64,000 nucleotides of DNA from Natronosalvus sp042663485 (GCA_042663485.1 JBHTAF010000002.1), one strand, 5' to 3'; counted from the first letter of the stretch, positions 1 through 9,005 are shown. The notes: generated from the letters alone by a model not told the origin. Program-made: numbers and translations.

Positions 1-961
1 ACGAGAGCATCGCGTTGAGCGTCGTCGTCTTCCCGGAGGCCGTCTCGCCGACGACGAACACCGTCTGCTCGTTCTCCAGACAGAGCCAGAGGTAGGCCGC
101 GAGTTCGGGGCTGAGCGTTCCCCACTTCGTGATCTGGAGGATGGTGAGCGGAATCTCCTCGCCCTGCCGGATCGTCAGCGATGGTCCTTGCACGGAGACG
201 TCGTCGGAGTAGATGATGTTGATACGCGAGCCGTCGGGCAGGGTGGCGTCGATCACCGGGTCAGAGTCCGAGATAGGGTGATTCATCCGCTCGCCCATAT
301 TCCGGAGCCACTGCTCGAACTCCTCGGAGGAACCGAAGTCGACCGTCGCCTCGACCATCCCGTAAGTGCCGTGATCGATGTAACACTGATGGGGACCGAT
401 GACGTGGATGTCCTCGTTGGCCGTGTCGACCATCACCGGTTCCAGGGGACCGAGGCCCACGATGTCGCGCTGGAGCTGGTAGCGGATCTTGTCGTACTGC
501 GCCCGGGTGAGACTGATCTTTCCGCCCCCGAAGGCGCGCAGTCGACCGATCGACTGGCCGGTGATTCCCGAGGTCACCTCGGCGACCTCGCCCAGCAGTT
601 CGTCGAGGTGGCCCTCGAACTCCTCGTTGTCGCTCGGGGCGGGCCGGGTGACGCTCTTGTCGAGGATCCGCTGTCTGATCTGGTTGTACAGCGCCTTGTC
701 GGCCTCGTCCAGGATGGGTTCGACGCAGTAGTACGTCTTGTCGATGCCCACGTCACCGTGAACGTGGCAGAAGATTGGTGCCTCCGCCTCGTAGATCACG
801 TTCGGGCGGTGGGACTCCCACTCGCCCGACGGCTCCTCGATGAGCGTCGGGTACTCACCGTACTCCTCGTGGAACCACTCGAGGTGCTCGCGAAGGTGGG
901 GGTACTCAGTCGCCAGTGCCTCGAGTTCGTTCGAGAGTCGCGCGGTGCCGAAGTCCGCCAT
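1..961 (-). CDS. arlI: Archaellum motor ATPase ArlI/FlaI (3' part beyond window)
   Basis: This is the hexameric secretion-superfamily ATPase that powers archaellum assembly and rotation at the cytoplasmic face. The ATG at 961 opens a frame that stays open to the left edge, about 320 residues. The N-terminal half is acidic. The sequence includes NIIYSDDVSVQGPSLTIRQG and then a Walker A motif GETASGKTT near residue 302. Walker B and the C-terminal domain lie outside the window. The start is separated by one base from the stop of arlH, so it is the last visible gene of the operon arlCE-F-G-H-I. The platform protein ArlJ is expected immediately beyond the edge. Family assignment is firm. Confidence 0.95.
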   Translation of the reverse strand, partial: MADFGTARLSNELEALATEYPHLREHLEWFHEEYGEYPTLIEEPSGEWESHRPNVIYEAEAPIFCHVHGDVGIDKTYYCVEPILDEADKALYNQIRQRILDKSVTRPAPSDNEEFEGHLDELLGEVAEVTSGITGQSIGRLRAFGGGKISLTRAQYDKIRYQLQRDIVGLGPLEPVMVDTANEDIHVIGPHQCYIDHGTYGMVEATVDFGSSEEFEQWLRNMGERMNHPISDSDPVIDATLPDGSRINIIYSDDVSVQGPSLTIRQGEEIPLTILQITKWGTLSPELAAYLWLCLENEQTVFVVGETASGKTTTLNAMLS

Positions 962-962
962 C

Positions 963-1688
963 TCAGGCCACCGTCCGGCTGACGATCGAGACGCCCCGGC
1001 CCTGCTGGACGTTGAACCCGATGGAGTCATCGACCGGGCTCTTCATGTTCTGGAAGCGACGCACCCTGATCTGGCGGCGAATCTCCTGGCCGACTGCGGA
1101 CGTCTCGATGTCGAAGTAGACGTCCGCGACGTTCCGAAGCGGGCGGAGCGCGTCGTCGTCGACGCTCGTCGGATCGACCGTCAGGACGACCGTCTTGTCC
1201 TGGAGCGTGACCTGCCGGAGGAACGTGACCAGTCGCTGGAGGACGTGATCGGTGTCGGCCGGGTCGGCCGCCTCGAAGTTGGGATCGTTTCGCAACAGTG
1301 CCGAGAGCGTGTCGACGTAAACCACGTCCGCCCGCCAGAGCGTCTCGGCGTCGGCCAGTCGCGCCAGCAACTGGCGCTTCTTCCCTCTCGAGTGGGTGTC
1401 GACGTTCGCGTGCAGGAACAGCAACTGCTCACCGAGCAGGTGATCGACGACGTCGTAGGACAGCGAGTGCATCTGCTGGACGAACTCCCAGGACTCGAGT
1501 TCCGTCGAGACGTAGGTGACGTAGGTCCCTTCCTCGGCCATCCCGTAGGAGAAGCGCTGGGAGAGGGCGCTCTTGCCGGCGCCGTCTTCGCCCTCGATGA
1601 GCACGACGCTCCCCTCCGGCAGGCCGCCGCCGATGGCGTTGTCCACGCGATCCGTCTCCGTCAATCCGAGTGAGTAGTGATCGGTCAT
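963..1688 (-). CDS. arlH: Archaellum regulatory ATPase ArlH/FlaH
   Basis: A KaiC/RecA-like ATP-binding protein of 241 aa, the usual length for ArlH. It docks onto ArlI at the base of the archaellum and regulates its activity. A Walker A motif GEDGAGKS lies at about residues 33-40, and a Walker-B-like strand DVVYVDTLSALL at about 120. The start overlaps the end of arlG by four bases (ATGA), and its own stop lies one base before arlI, which indicates translational coupling. In this family ATP binding matters more than turnover; that is family knowledge, not visible here. Confidence 0.95.
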   Translation of the reverse strand: MTDHYSLGLTETDRVDNAIGGGLPEGSVVLIEGEDGAGKSALSQRFSYGMAEEGTYVTYVSTELESWEFVQQMHSLSYDVVDHLLGEQLLFLHANVDTHSRGKKRQLLARLADAETLWRADVVYVDTLSALLRNDPNFEAADPADTDHVLQRLVTFLRQVTLQDKTVVLTVDPTSVDDDALRPLRNVADVYFDIETSAVGQEIRRQIRVRRFQNMKSPVDDSIGFNVQQGRGVSIVSRTVA

Positions 1689-2152
1689 ACGTAGAATTCG
1701 AACACCTCCCTGTCGCCGCCGACGTCGACGACGACGCGGTGGTCGCCGGGGTCGAGCCCACCGTCGACGGCGACGACGAGTTCGGCGACCTCGCCGCGTC
1801 GCCAGGTCGGGCCGTCGGTGAGGACCGACACCTCGAGGCCGTCGCTCTGGACGTAGGTTCCGTCGACGAGGACGTCCAGGCTCGCGCCGTCGGTGGGGAG
1901 CGTTCGCTCGCCGGTGTTCTTGACGAGGAGCGTGATCCGTTCCTCGCCCACGGTATCGTTGTAGACGGCGTCGCTTCCGGCGTCGCTGATGATCTCGATA
2001 TCGGTGTCGATCTCCTGCTTGACGCTGCTGCTCTTGGTGTCGATCGAGTTGCTGAGTTCGTTGACGTTCGCCACGAGCGTGCCCGCGATTCCCGCCGCGA
2101 CGAGCATCGCGGCGATGAACAGGATCAGGGTCGAGACGGATTCACTGCCCAT
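1685..2152 (-). CDS. arlG: Archaellum stator protein ArlG/FlaG
   Basis: A 155-aa protein with one N-terminal archaellin-like hydrophobic helix (VSTLILFIAAMLVAAGIAG, residues 5-24) followed by a beta-sandwich domain rich in Val, Thr and Asp. In characterised archaella ArlG forms pseudo-periplasmic filaments that, with ArlF, anchor the motor to the S-layer. Three bases separate it from arlF upstream, and it overlaps arlH downstream. The C-terminus ends in aromatic residues (FEFYV), typical of the family. Confidence 0.9.
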   Translation of the reverse strand: MGSESVSTLILFIAAMLVAAGIAGTLVANVNELSNSIDTKSSSVKQEIDTDIEIISDAGSDAVYNDTVGEERITLLVKNTGERTLPTDGASLDVLVDGTYVQSDGLEVSVLTDGPTWRRGEVAELVVAVDGGLDPGDHRVVVDVGGDREVFEFYV

Positions 2153-2155
2153 CGG

Positions 2156-2587
2156 TCACACCTCCATGAGGATCCGGGCGAGGCCGTGTTCGGTGACGAC
2201 CTTGACCCGGTTGGGGTAGTTGGTAACGTCCGTGACGGTGAACCGGAGTACCTCGCCGCTGTGAACGCGCTCTCGCGTCGCGTCGCCCTCGACGCTGGTT
2301 GCGGCGTCCGTCCGGACGGCGCCGTCGACGAGCAGCGTCGTCTCGGTCACCGAGAGCGTCGTCGTCCCTGTGTTCGTCACGTTCACGCGGAGTTCGTTCG
2401 CCCCGTCGTCGTAGGTCGCCTCGAGCGCGACGTCCGAGTTCCGCAGGTCGAGCGCGCGCTCGTCCCGTTCGTCGATCGCGTCGGCCCGTCGCTCGTGGGC
2501 GGTCTCGACGGTCGGGTAGACGATGCCGACGGCGACGAGCAGCCCGATGAAGAGGATCGCCACGGCCCCGCTGGTGCTGAATCCCAT
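2156..2587 (-). CDS. arlF: Archaellum stator protein ArlF/FlaF
   Basis: A 143-aa protein with an N-terminal class-III-like hydrophobic segment (GAVAILFIGLLVAVGIVYP) and a soluble domain with the pattern LRVNVTNTGTTTLSVTET. This is the beta-sandwich that binds S-layer protein in ArlF. It lies four bases after arlCE and three before arlG in the operon. Length and position both match haloarchaeal arlF. Confidence 0.9.
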   Translation of the reverse strand: MGFSTSGAVAILFIGLLVAVGIVYPTVETAHERRADAIDERDERALDLRNSDVALEATYDDGANELRVNVTNTGTTTLSVTETTLLVDGAVRTDAATSVEGDATRERVHSGEVLRFTVTDVTNYPNRVKVVTEHGLARILMEV

Positions 2588-2591
2588 CCTG

Positions 2592-3677
2592 TCACCTCTG
2601 GGGGGTTACTTCCCGCTTGGTCTCGTGGATTTCCTGGAGTTTCATGATGTACGTGTAGCTGTCGGCGTGGTCCTCGGCGGTGAGTTCGTCGGGCGTCGTC
2701 TCCGGATCGACGTGCATGTCGAGGTCCGGCCCGCTGAGGACGCTCTCGAGGTGGTCCTTGACGTCCTCGCTAATCCAGCCGATCTCGCGGTAGTACGAGA
2801 TGGCCCGCAGTGTGGCGGCCGGGCCGCCGGTCCGTACGAGAGCGGTGAGCCACTCGAAGACGATGATGTCGCTCGCGTACGTGTTCGAGAGTCGCGCGAG
2901 CGTGACGTCGCTCGCGTTGGCGTCGTCCTCATCCTCGGCTGCCTCTTCGTCCGCACCATCGACGCTGTCGGTCGCCTGTACCTCGACGTGCGTGTCGTCG
3001 ACGTCGTCCTCGTCGAACGTGATGGTCTGTCCAGTTTCGTCGGAACTCGCGTCGGCCGCCGCGTCCTCGATCATCCCCTTCAGGTCGTCGAAGGAGACGG
3101 ATTCCGCTTCAGGGTCGGTACCCATCTCGAGGCCGTCATCGTTTGCGTCGGTCGCCTCCGCCGCCGGTTTTCCGAGACCGAAGCCCTCGGGTTCGTCCTC
3201 GTCGTCGAAGACCCCGAACCCGTGGCGCTCCTCGCCGCTCCCCGTAAAGGGGTTCACGTCGTCGGTCAGCCGGTCGTAGATCCCCAGCAACTGGCGAATC
3301 GTGTCGTTGACGTCCTCGACCTGACTCGAGACGTGCTGGGTGGAGTCCTGAATCGAGCCCAGCGTGTTGCCCTTCTGCTCGAGGTCGTCCTCGAGGTTCT
3401 CGATGCGGTGGTAGAGGTCGTCGACGACCTCGTCCTCGTCCAGGTCGTCGGGGTCGGGACGTTCCTCGCGTTCGAAGGTCGTGGCTTCGGACTGGCCAGT
3501 CGCGGCTTCGTCGGGTCCGGGTTCGTCGCCGTCGTGTGCGGCGTCAGTGTCGGCGGCTCCGGCTTCGGCCTCCGCGTTCGCCTGCCGCTCTGCCTCCCGA
3601 TCCCGCCCTCGTCGGCCCCCGGAGTTCCCGAGGAAGTTCTCGAGCAGCTCGCGGAGGTTTCCGAGACCAAGATTCAT
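2592..3677 (-). CDS. arlCE: Archaellum accessory fusion protein ArlCE (FlaC/E)
   Basis: A 361-aa, very acidic cytosolic protein. In Euryarchaeota the ArlC/D/E proteins form the cytoplasmic ring that couples the motor to chemotaxis through CheF. The N-terminal part begins MNLGLGNLRELLENFLG, followed by a low-complexity acidic linker and a coiled-coil-like stretch at about 100-145 (LYHRIENLEDDLEQKGNTLG). The C-terminal FlaD/E domain lies at about residues 265-345, with LARLSNTYASDIIVFEWL and a GPAATLRAISYYREIGWI stretch. It is the first gene of the leftward operon, opposite the archaellins. A separate ArlD, common in related genomes, is not seen in the window. Confidence 0.9.
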   Translation of the reverse strand: MNLGLGNLRELLENFLGNSGGRRGRDREAERQANAEAEAGAADTDAAHDGDEPGPDEAATGQSEATTFEREERPDPDDLDEDEVVDDLYHRIENLEDDLEQKGNTLGSIQDSTQHVSSQVEDVNDTIRQLLGIYDRLTDDVNPFTGSGEERHGFGVFDDEDEPEGFGLGKPAAEATDANDDGLEMGTDPEAESVSFDDLKGMIEDAAADASSDETGQTITFDEDDVDDTHVEVQATDSVDGADEEAAEDEDDANASDVTLARLSNTYASDIIVFEWLTALVRTGGPAATLRAISYYREIGWISEDVKDHLESVLSGPDLDMHVDPETTPDELTAEDHADSYTYIMKLQEIHETKREVTPQR

Positions 3678-4295
3678 CGGATCACCGCGCGTGTGGGGCG
3701 TCGCGTGTGGTGGGTGGAAACGGGAGCGGGTTTGGGTGTGAGGGCGAGAGGGAGAGCGAGATTGGAAGCGAAAGCAGAATCCAAAACGGAACCAAAAGCG
3801 AAAACGGGACTGCGGCCGGAACCCTGACGACGGCCGAAGGCACCAAAAAGGCGGTGACGCGAGCTGGAGGCGAGCCCATCGTCACGTCGCGCAGTTACAG
3901 TCATTCATCACTCAGTAGTCACAGTAGCGGTATAGTAGTACGCTCGAGTTCGCCCCCCGATTCGGCCCGCGTATCGAGTCGTGAGTCGGCGTTCGATACG
4001 CCGCTCGATATTCTACAGAGGTTGATTACCCAACTAGGCTATGAGTCGAACGGGGTACATCCCCAGAATCTGTGATGCCAACGATATCGCCGCACGCCGA
4101 CTTTCGACGGGGTTCAGACGCGTCCGTTCGCGTCCACACGACTCCGTCGCTACGTCCCCCCAGGAAGCGACGGGCTGTGCCCGTCGAGTCGGCGGAGACA
4201 GGCTCGAGGGACCGACAGGGTGCCTCGAGGGACAATGGTGGGTTGACTACTATTGCGATCGGCGGCTCGAGAGGGCACACAGGGTGTACGCATAC
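3678..4295. other. Divergent intergenic region between arlCE and archaellins
   Basis: A 618-base stretch without a convincing gene. A purine-rich segment lies at about 3690-3815 on the + strand, and an AT-richer segment around 3895-3945 holds a TATA-like ggtatagtag. That position could drive long-leader transcripts either way, but no start site can be fixed by eye. Frames crossing 4041-4295 in register with the first archaellin carry no archaellin-like residues before the ATG at 4296, so I treat them as leader. Confidence 0.4.
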
Positions 4296-4886
4296 ATGTT
4301 CGAAACAATAACAGAAAACGACGAACGCGGTCAGGTGGGTATCGGTACCCTCATCGTGTTCATTGCAATGGTCCTTGTCGCGGCGATCGCGGCAGGTGTA
4401 CTGATCAACACGGCTGGTTCGTTGCAGAGCCAGGCGTCCGACACGGGTACGGAAACCCAGCAGGCTGTAGCGAACCAGGTTGAGGTCGTCCACGCGTATG
4501 GTGACCTTGGTACTAACGATACTGTTGAGAATATTAATCTAGTTGTTAAGAAATCGGCAGGATCGGATGTGATTGATATAACTTCGCTTACTGTTCAGTA
4601 TACAAGTGAAACGACCTCTGATACGCTTGAGTATGTTGACGGCGGTGGTGCAGATTCGTTCGACACGACTGCATTGGCTGACACTACTGATGCGACTGCG
4701 CTGACTGAAACAAGTGATAGGATTGAGATAAATATCGCTCTCAGCGATACGAATGAAGCCAGTGGTGAACTTCAGCCTGGTGCTAGCGCAACAATTGAAC
4801 TTGTAGACCAGTCTGGTGCGCAATTCAGTTATGGTGTGACTGTCCCAGCAACGTTCAGTAGTGATGCCAATATTGTTGAGGTCTGA
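4296..4886 (+). CDS. arlA1: Archaellin (major filament protein), copy 1
   Basis: A 196-aa archaellin. The N-terminus MFETITENDERGQVGIGTL has the class III signal-peptide cleavage context (ERGQVGIGTL), processed by the prepilin peptidase PibD/ArlK before filament assembly. The hydrophobic helix VFIAMVLVAAIAAGVL follows. The C-terminal half is a Thr/Asp-rich surface domain ending QFSYGVTVPATF. I chose the ATG at 4296 because upstream in-frame codons do not resemble any archaellin leader. The second archaellin starts two bases after the stop. The outer-domain DNA (about 4490-4870) is visibly richer in A+T than the surroundings. Confidence 0.95.
   Translation: MFETITENDERGQVGIGTLIVFIAMVLVAAIAAGVLINTAGSLQSQASDTGTETQQAVANQVEVVHAYGDLGTNDTVENINLVVKKSAGSDVIDITSLTVQYTSETTSDTLEYVDGGGADSFDTTALADTTDATALTETSDRIEINIALSDTNEASGELQPGASATIELVDQSGAQFSYGVTVPATFSSDANIVEV
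4323..4483 (+). repeat. Archaellin N-terminal repeat, copy 1 (pairs with 4916-5076)
   Basis: 161 bases encoding the mature N-terminus and helix of archaellin 1 are repeated in archaellin 2 with one visible mismatch (g4451 versus a). Identity drops sharply just after this block, at the start of the variable outer domain. Confidence 0.9.
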
Positions 4887-4888
4887 TA

Positions 4889-5479
4889 ATGTTTGAGCAA
4901 ATCCACAATTCCGAAGAACGCGGTCAGGTGGGTATCGGTACCCTCATCGTGTTCATTGCAATGGTCCTTGTCGCGGCGATCGCGGCAGGTGTACTGATCA
5001 ACACGGCTGGTTCGTTGCAGAGCCAGGCGTCCGACACGGGTACAGAAACCCAGCAGGCTGTAGCGAACCAGGTTGAAGTTGTCCAAGCATATGCTGAGGA
5101 TACCGACGATAATGGTGACTTTGACTCACTAAACTTGGTTGTGAAGAAGTCAGCAGGCTCCGATGTGATTGATTTAACTTCACTTACCGTTCAATATACG
5201 GATGAAAGTGACTCAATCACCCTCGGCCATGATTCAGGATCCGCGGCTTCAGTATTCAGTACTACTGCAGCCACCGCCGACAGTCAAGATAATTCATTAA
5301 CGGCTACAAGTGACCGGATTGAACTAACTATTGATCTGGGGACTCCTGATCAACCATCCGCACTCCAAACAAGTGACAGTGCAACAGTGGAACTCGTTGA
5401 TCAGTCGGGGGCACAGTTCAGTTACGGTGTAACGATGCCACAAACGGTAAGTGACAGCCAGACGGTTGTCGAAGTCTAA
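4889..5479 (+). CDS. arlA2: Archaellin (major filament protein), copy 2
   Basis: A 196-aa paralogue of the preceding gene, two bases downstream and surely cotranscribed. It has the same processing site (EERGQVGIGTL), helix and C-terminal QFSYGVTMPQT motif, but a different outer domain (for example ESDSITLGHDSGSAASVF). The N-terminal coding block is nearly base-identical to copy 1, whereas the outer domains differ widely. This suggests recent gene conversion of the filament core with diversification of the exposed surface. Both are likely filament subunits; which is dominant cannot be told. Confidence 0.95.
   Translation: MFEQIHNSEERGQVGIGTLIVFIAMVLVAAIAAGVLINTAGSLQSQASDTGTETQQAVANQVEVVQAYAEDTDDNGDFDSLNLVVKKSAGSDVIDLTSLTVQYTDESDSITLGHDSGSAASVFSTTAATADSQDNSLTATSDRIELTIDLGTPDQPSALQTSDSATVELVDQSGAQFSYGVTMPQTVSDSQTVVEV
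4916..5076 (+). repeat. Archaellin N-terminal repeat, copy 2
   Basis: Second copy of the 161-base block at 4323-4483, offset 593 bases, with one visible mismatch. It is a direct repeat and therefore a possible recombination site that could delete or fuse one archaellin. Confidence 0.9.
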
Positions 5480-5504
5480 TCACACACTGTAACTAATTAA
5501 ATCT

Positions 5505-6008
5505 ATGACCCCCAATCCGACATACGACAACGCAATCCTCACCCCCGATGACCTCGAGGTCACGCCTGACAACGAGACCGTCACACAGTTGGGTGAGAAT
5601 CGGTACGTCGTGCGGTCGGAGTCAAATTCGAGTTCCGACCTCGAGTCCCCCTCGTTGCCGTCACCCGACGGCGAACGCGGCCTCGAGACCGAGGCGGCTG
5701 GTGAACGCACACGCCAGCGTGCCGATATCGGTCTCGAGGCCGATGGAGGGCTCGAGTTCGGAACCGATTCCAACGGTTCGGATGCAACACGCGAGCCCGA
5801 CGAGTGGCTCGCGGCCGCGTCCGAACCCCACGGGGTCGAGATCACCTTGAAGACCGACGGCGAAATCGCACACCACCGCGCGACGTCTCACGACGTTCGC
5901 GAGGTGTTCGCCGACCTCCTGACCTGGTACGCCGGGCAGCTCGACGACGACATGTCGCCGACCGACGCGTTGCAGGTGCTGCTGGCAACCACGGATCTCG
6001 AGGCCTAG
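5505..6008 (+). CDS. Archaellum-cluster protein, haloarchaeal (DUF7500-like)
   Basis: A 167-aa acidic protein of unknown function lying 25 bases after the second archaellin, probably in the same transcript. The N-terminal segment (DNAILTPDDLEVTPDNETV) and the C-terminal segment (from about 105: EWLAAASEPHGVEITLKTDG to DMSPTDALQVLLATTDLE) look conserved. The middle, about 40-95, is low-complexity Ser/Glu/Asp. Small proteins of this type sit beside haloarchaeal archaellins. The DUF number is from memory and less certain than the gene itself. No signal peptide or membrane segment is visible. Confidence 0.75.
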   Translation: MTPNPTYDNAILTPDDLEVTPDNETVTQLGENRYVVRSESNSSSDLESPSLPSPDGERGLETEAAGERTRQRADIGLEADGGLEFGTDSNGSDATREPDEWLAAASEPHGVEITLKTDGEIAHHRATSHDVREVFADLLTWYAGQLDDDMSPTDALQVLLATTDLEA

Positions 6009-6177
6009 ACAGGCCGCCGGTTTTCACTCACGCTGTTACCCCCTCGAGCGACGGCTCTCCGCGGGACGGGTCGGACTCTCCCTCGAGTCATCTGGGGCGA
6101 ACTCGAGCCGTCTGAAACGGACTCGAGTCGGAGCCGCATCCGGGAACCGAACGTCGGTCTCGAGGAGGCGCCGGCGA

Positions 6178-6303
6178 TCACCGCTCGCACTCGACCGGCG
6201 AGTCCGTCGTGATCCAGCGCTCGGGCTGGTCGTACTCGCGAATCTCGAACCATCCGTCGTCGGTGAACGACGCTTCGTAGGCGTCCGTATGCTCGGCGGA
6301 CAT
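6178..6303 (-). CDS. Small haloarchaeal protein, 41 aa
   Basis: A short frame, MSAEHTDAYEASFTDDGWF, then REYDQPERWITTDSPVECER to a TGA at 6178. The strong GC3 bias, acidic composition and compact aromatic pattern (GWFEIREY, ERWI) look like a real small protein rather than chance. An in-frame ATG at 6330 would add nine residues. A TTAA element just upstream of that could serve as promoter for either. Function unknown. Confidence 0.5.
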   Translation of the reverse strand: MSAEHTDAYEASFTDDGWFEIREYDQPERWITTDSPVECER

Positions 6304-6490
6304 ACTCGTGTCGAGGAGACCGAGGGTCATGAGTACGAACGTGTTAATCCGGCCCATCCCATTGCAGCCAGTTCTTAATCAGTCCTTAGCGACTGCATAC
6401 CACGGGAAACGATCGGGATTTCGCTCAAGACGATAGTCGATCGTCCCGAGGGGCGATACCGGTTTGTTCCTGGCACCCCCCTAGGGACGT

Positions 6491-7354
6491 ATGTGTGGCC
6501 GTTACACCCTCTTTCTCGAGCAGGGCGACCTCGAGGACCGGTTCGACGCCAGGTTCCCGTCCGACGAAACGTTTGCACCGCGGTACAACGCGGCGCCAGG
6601 ACAGCGCCTGCCGGTGATCACGAACGACGAACCCGCCACGTTCCAGCGCCTCGAGTGGGGGCTACGTCCAGCCTGGCGCGAGGACGTGCGGGCCTCAGGC
6701 GGCTCGAGTAGCTCGAGCAGGTCTAACGGCCTGATCAACGCCAGGGCGGAAACGGTGGCCGAGAAACCGAGTTTTCGCCCGGCGTACGAGATGAAGAGTG
6801 ACCGAGTCGACCGTTCAGGCGACGCGAATGAACCGTCTGAACGGAATGAATCGGACGCAGGAGATCGGGACCGGACGCCCGTCTCCCGAGGTCGGTGTCT
6901 GGTCCCCGCCGACGGCTTCTACGAGTGGGTCGAAACCGGAAACGGGGGCAAGCAACCCTACCGGGTCGCGCTCGCGGACGACCGCCCGTTCGCGATGGCC
7001 GGTCTGTGGGAGCGCTGGGAGCCCGACCCGGAGACCACCCAGGCCGGCCTCGAGGCTTTCGGCGGCGGCTCGAGCGAAGGGGATGGCGAGAGCGCCGCCG
7101 AACGCGAACCCGGACCCGTCGAGACGTTCACCGTGCTCACGACTCGTCCGAACGACCTGGTCGCCGACCTGCACGACCGCATGGCGGTGATCCTCGAGCC
7201 GGATCGCGAACGCGAGTGGCTGACCGCCGACGACCCGCGGGACCTGCTCGAGCCCTACCCCGCCGAGGAGATGCGGGCCTATCCGGTGTCGACGGCGGTC
7301 AACAGTCCGGCAGTGGACGAGGCGTCGCTGGTGGAACCGCTCGAGGAGGTTTGA
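6491..7354 (+). CDS. SOS response-associated peptidase family (SRAP; HMCES/YedK) protein
   Basis: SRAP proteins form a covalent thiazolidine link between Cys2 and abasic sites in single-stranded DNA, protecting them during replication. This 287-aa protein starts MCGRYTLF, leaving Cys as the catalytic N-terminal residue. It also has RYNAAPGQ, the active-site Glu in GFYEW (about 145), and the His of LHDRMAVIL (about 230). Two hydrophilic insertions (about 75-130 and 185-215) make it longer than the roughly 220-aa bacterial form, as is common in haloarchaea. A run of small Gly/Ser-rich codons marks these insertions. It ends convergently with the permease at 7383. Confidence 0.92.
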   Translation: MCGRYTLFLEQGDLEDRFDARFPSDETFAPRYNAAPGQRLPVITNDEPATFQRLEWGLRPAWREDVRASGGSSSSSRSNGLINARAETVAEKPSFRPAYEMKSDRVDRSGDANEPSERNESDAGDRDRTPVSRGRCLVPADGFYEWVETGNGGKQPYRVALADDRPFAMAGLWERWEPDPETTQAGLEAFGGGSSEGDGESAAEREPGPVETFTVLTTRPNDLVADLHDRMAVILEPDREREWLTADDPRDLLEPYPAEEMRAYPVSTAVNSPAVDEASLVEPLEEV

Positions 7355-7382
7355 GTTTGGCCGGGACAAAAACTCGAGCCGT

Positions 7383-9005
7383 CTAGAGCCCCTCGCGACC
7401 CCCCTGCGTGAGGAGCACGACCATCGAGAGCCCCGAGACGACGATCAACATGAGCGCGGGGATGGCGGCGTACTGGAAGTAGGCGGCCTCCTGAGCGCGC
7501 CAGATCACGGTCACGAGGGTGTCGAACCCGGTCGGGCGCAAGAAGAGGGTCGCGGGCAGTTCCTTCATCGTCGTCAGGAAGACGAGTGCAGCTCCCGCGG
7601 TGATCCCCGGCGCGATGAGGGGGAGCGTCACCCGGCGGAACGACTTCAGGGGCGTGTCACCGAGGGTGCGAGCGGCCTCGACGAGGGTCGGATCGACCTG
7701 CAGAGTCGTCGATCGAATCGAGCCGACCGCCTGGGGGAGAAACCGGATCACGTAGGCGAAGATCAAGAGCGGGAGCGTCTGGTACAGCACCGGGGCATAG
7801 GGCAGGTCGAGCGCCTCGTAGTCCGTTCCGACGGAGACGAGCGCGAGGCCGAGAACGACGCCGGGGACGGCGAAGCCGACGTACGTCGCCCGCTCGAGCA
7901 CCGAGGCGAGCGTGGCGTCGGACCTGGCCGCCAGATAGGCGACCGGGATCGCAGCCGCGACGGAGAGGAGCGCGGCGGCCCCCGAGACGAGAAGCGAGTT
8001 GTACGCGTATTCGAACTCGAAGGCCAGTTCGGGGCGGGCGTAGGGGTCGGCAGTCACGAGCCACAGTCCCAGGATCCACAGCGGAACGAGCAGGGAGACG
8101 GCCGTGACGCCGACGGGCAGGAGCGTCGCGGGCCAGCGCCAGCGGCCGAGTTCGACGACGGTTCTCGAACGGCCGCCGCCGTCCCCGTGGACCGTCCGGT
8201 TCGAGCGGACCTTCCACTCGAGGGCGAGGACGACGAGGACGATGGCGAGCAACTGGAGGGAGAGGAAGGCCGCGTACTCCCGGTTCCACTGCTGGAACTC
8301 GACGTAAATCTGTCGCGTGAAGACGGGCAGTTGCATGATCGCGGGCGTCCCGAAGTCCGAGACGGCGTACAGCGCGGCGAGCAGCGCCCCCGCGACGACG
8401 GCGGGTCGGATCTGGGGGAGCGTCACCCGGCGGAAGGCCCCCCAGGTGTCGTGATTGAGCGTCCGGGCGGCGTCTAACAGTCGCGTGTCGAAGGAGAGCA
8501 ACGCCGCGCGGGTGGTGAGGTAGACGTAGGGGTACGTGTAGAGCGTGATGACGAGAATCGATCCCCAGAGACCGTAGATCTCGGGTAGCCGTTCGATGCC
8601 GAGGGGCTCGAGGATCGACTGGAACTCGCCGCGGGGGCCGAAGGCCGAGACGAACGCGAAGGCGCCGATGTAGCTCGGGACGACCAGCGGCAGGGCGACG
8701 GCGACGGCCCAGAAGCGCCGAAGGGGGAGATCGGTCTGGACGGTGAGCCACGCCAGCGGGACGCCGACGAGAACCGAGCAGACGGTGACGCCGACCATCA
8801 ACAGGAGGCTGTTCCCGACGATTTCGACCGTCTTGGGTCGCACGAGCAGGCGCCAGGCGCGACCGCCGTCGATCCGGGTGGCCTCGACCAGGAGCCACGA
8901 GAGCGGAAACAGCAGGGTCGCGGCGATCGCCGCAACGAGGGCCGTCAACCCCAGCGGGAGCTCCTCGTCGGCTGCGATTCGGCGGACGAATGACGGTCGT
9001 GGCAT
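7383..9005 (-). CDS. Fe(III)-type ABC transporter permease (two fused permease domains)
   Basis: A 540-aa inner-membrane permease of the SfuB/FbpB/ThiP type, with about 12 hydrophobic segments and two copies of the binding-protein-dependent transport domain. EAA-like loops are seen at DAARTLNHDTWGAFRRVTLP (first half) and VEAARTLGDTPLKSFRRVTL (second half). It should take iron from a lipoprotein such as the one at 16476. No cognate ATPase is in the window. I chose the ATG at 9005 (MPRPSFVRRI); an in-frame ATG at 9062 would add 19 basic residues. An iron box at 9084-9101 separates it from the divergent GMC pair and may control both. Confidence 0.88.
   Translation of the reverse strand: MPRPSFVRRIAADEELPLGLTALVAAIAATLLFPLSWLLVEATRIDGGRAWRLLVRPKTVEIVGNSLLLMVGVTVCSVLVGVPLAWLTVQTDLPLRRFWAVAVALPLVVPSYIGAFAFVSAFGPRGEFQSILEPLGIERLPEIYGLWGSILVITLYTYPYVYLTTRAALLSFDTRLLDAARTLNHDTWGAFRRVTLPQIRPAVVAGALLAALYAVSDFGTPAIMQLPVFTRQIYVEFQQWNREYAAFLSLQLLAIVLVVLALEWKVRSNRTVHGDGGGRSRTVVELGRWRWPATLLPVGVTAVSLLVPLWILGLWLVTADPYARPELAFEFEYAYNSLLVSGAAALLSVAAAIPVAYLAARSDATLASVLERATYVGFAVPGVVLGLALVSVGTDYEALDLPYAPVLYQTLPLLIFAYVIRFLPQAVGSIRSTTLQVDPTLVEAARTLGDTPLKSFRRVTLPLIAPGITAGAALVFLTTMKELPATLFLRPTGFDTLVTVIWRAQEAAYFQYAAIPALMLIVVSGLSMVVLLTQGGREGL

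Noticed and set aside
4041..4295. Possible 85-residue N-terminal extension of archaellin 1
   Set aside because: The in-frame codons are unlike any archaellin and the class III processing context requires the short leader starting at 4296.
4026..5086. Two minus-strand frames with near-identical parts
   Set aside because: They are only the reverse side of the duplicated archaellin core and carry no protein-like features.
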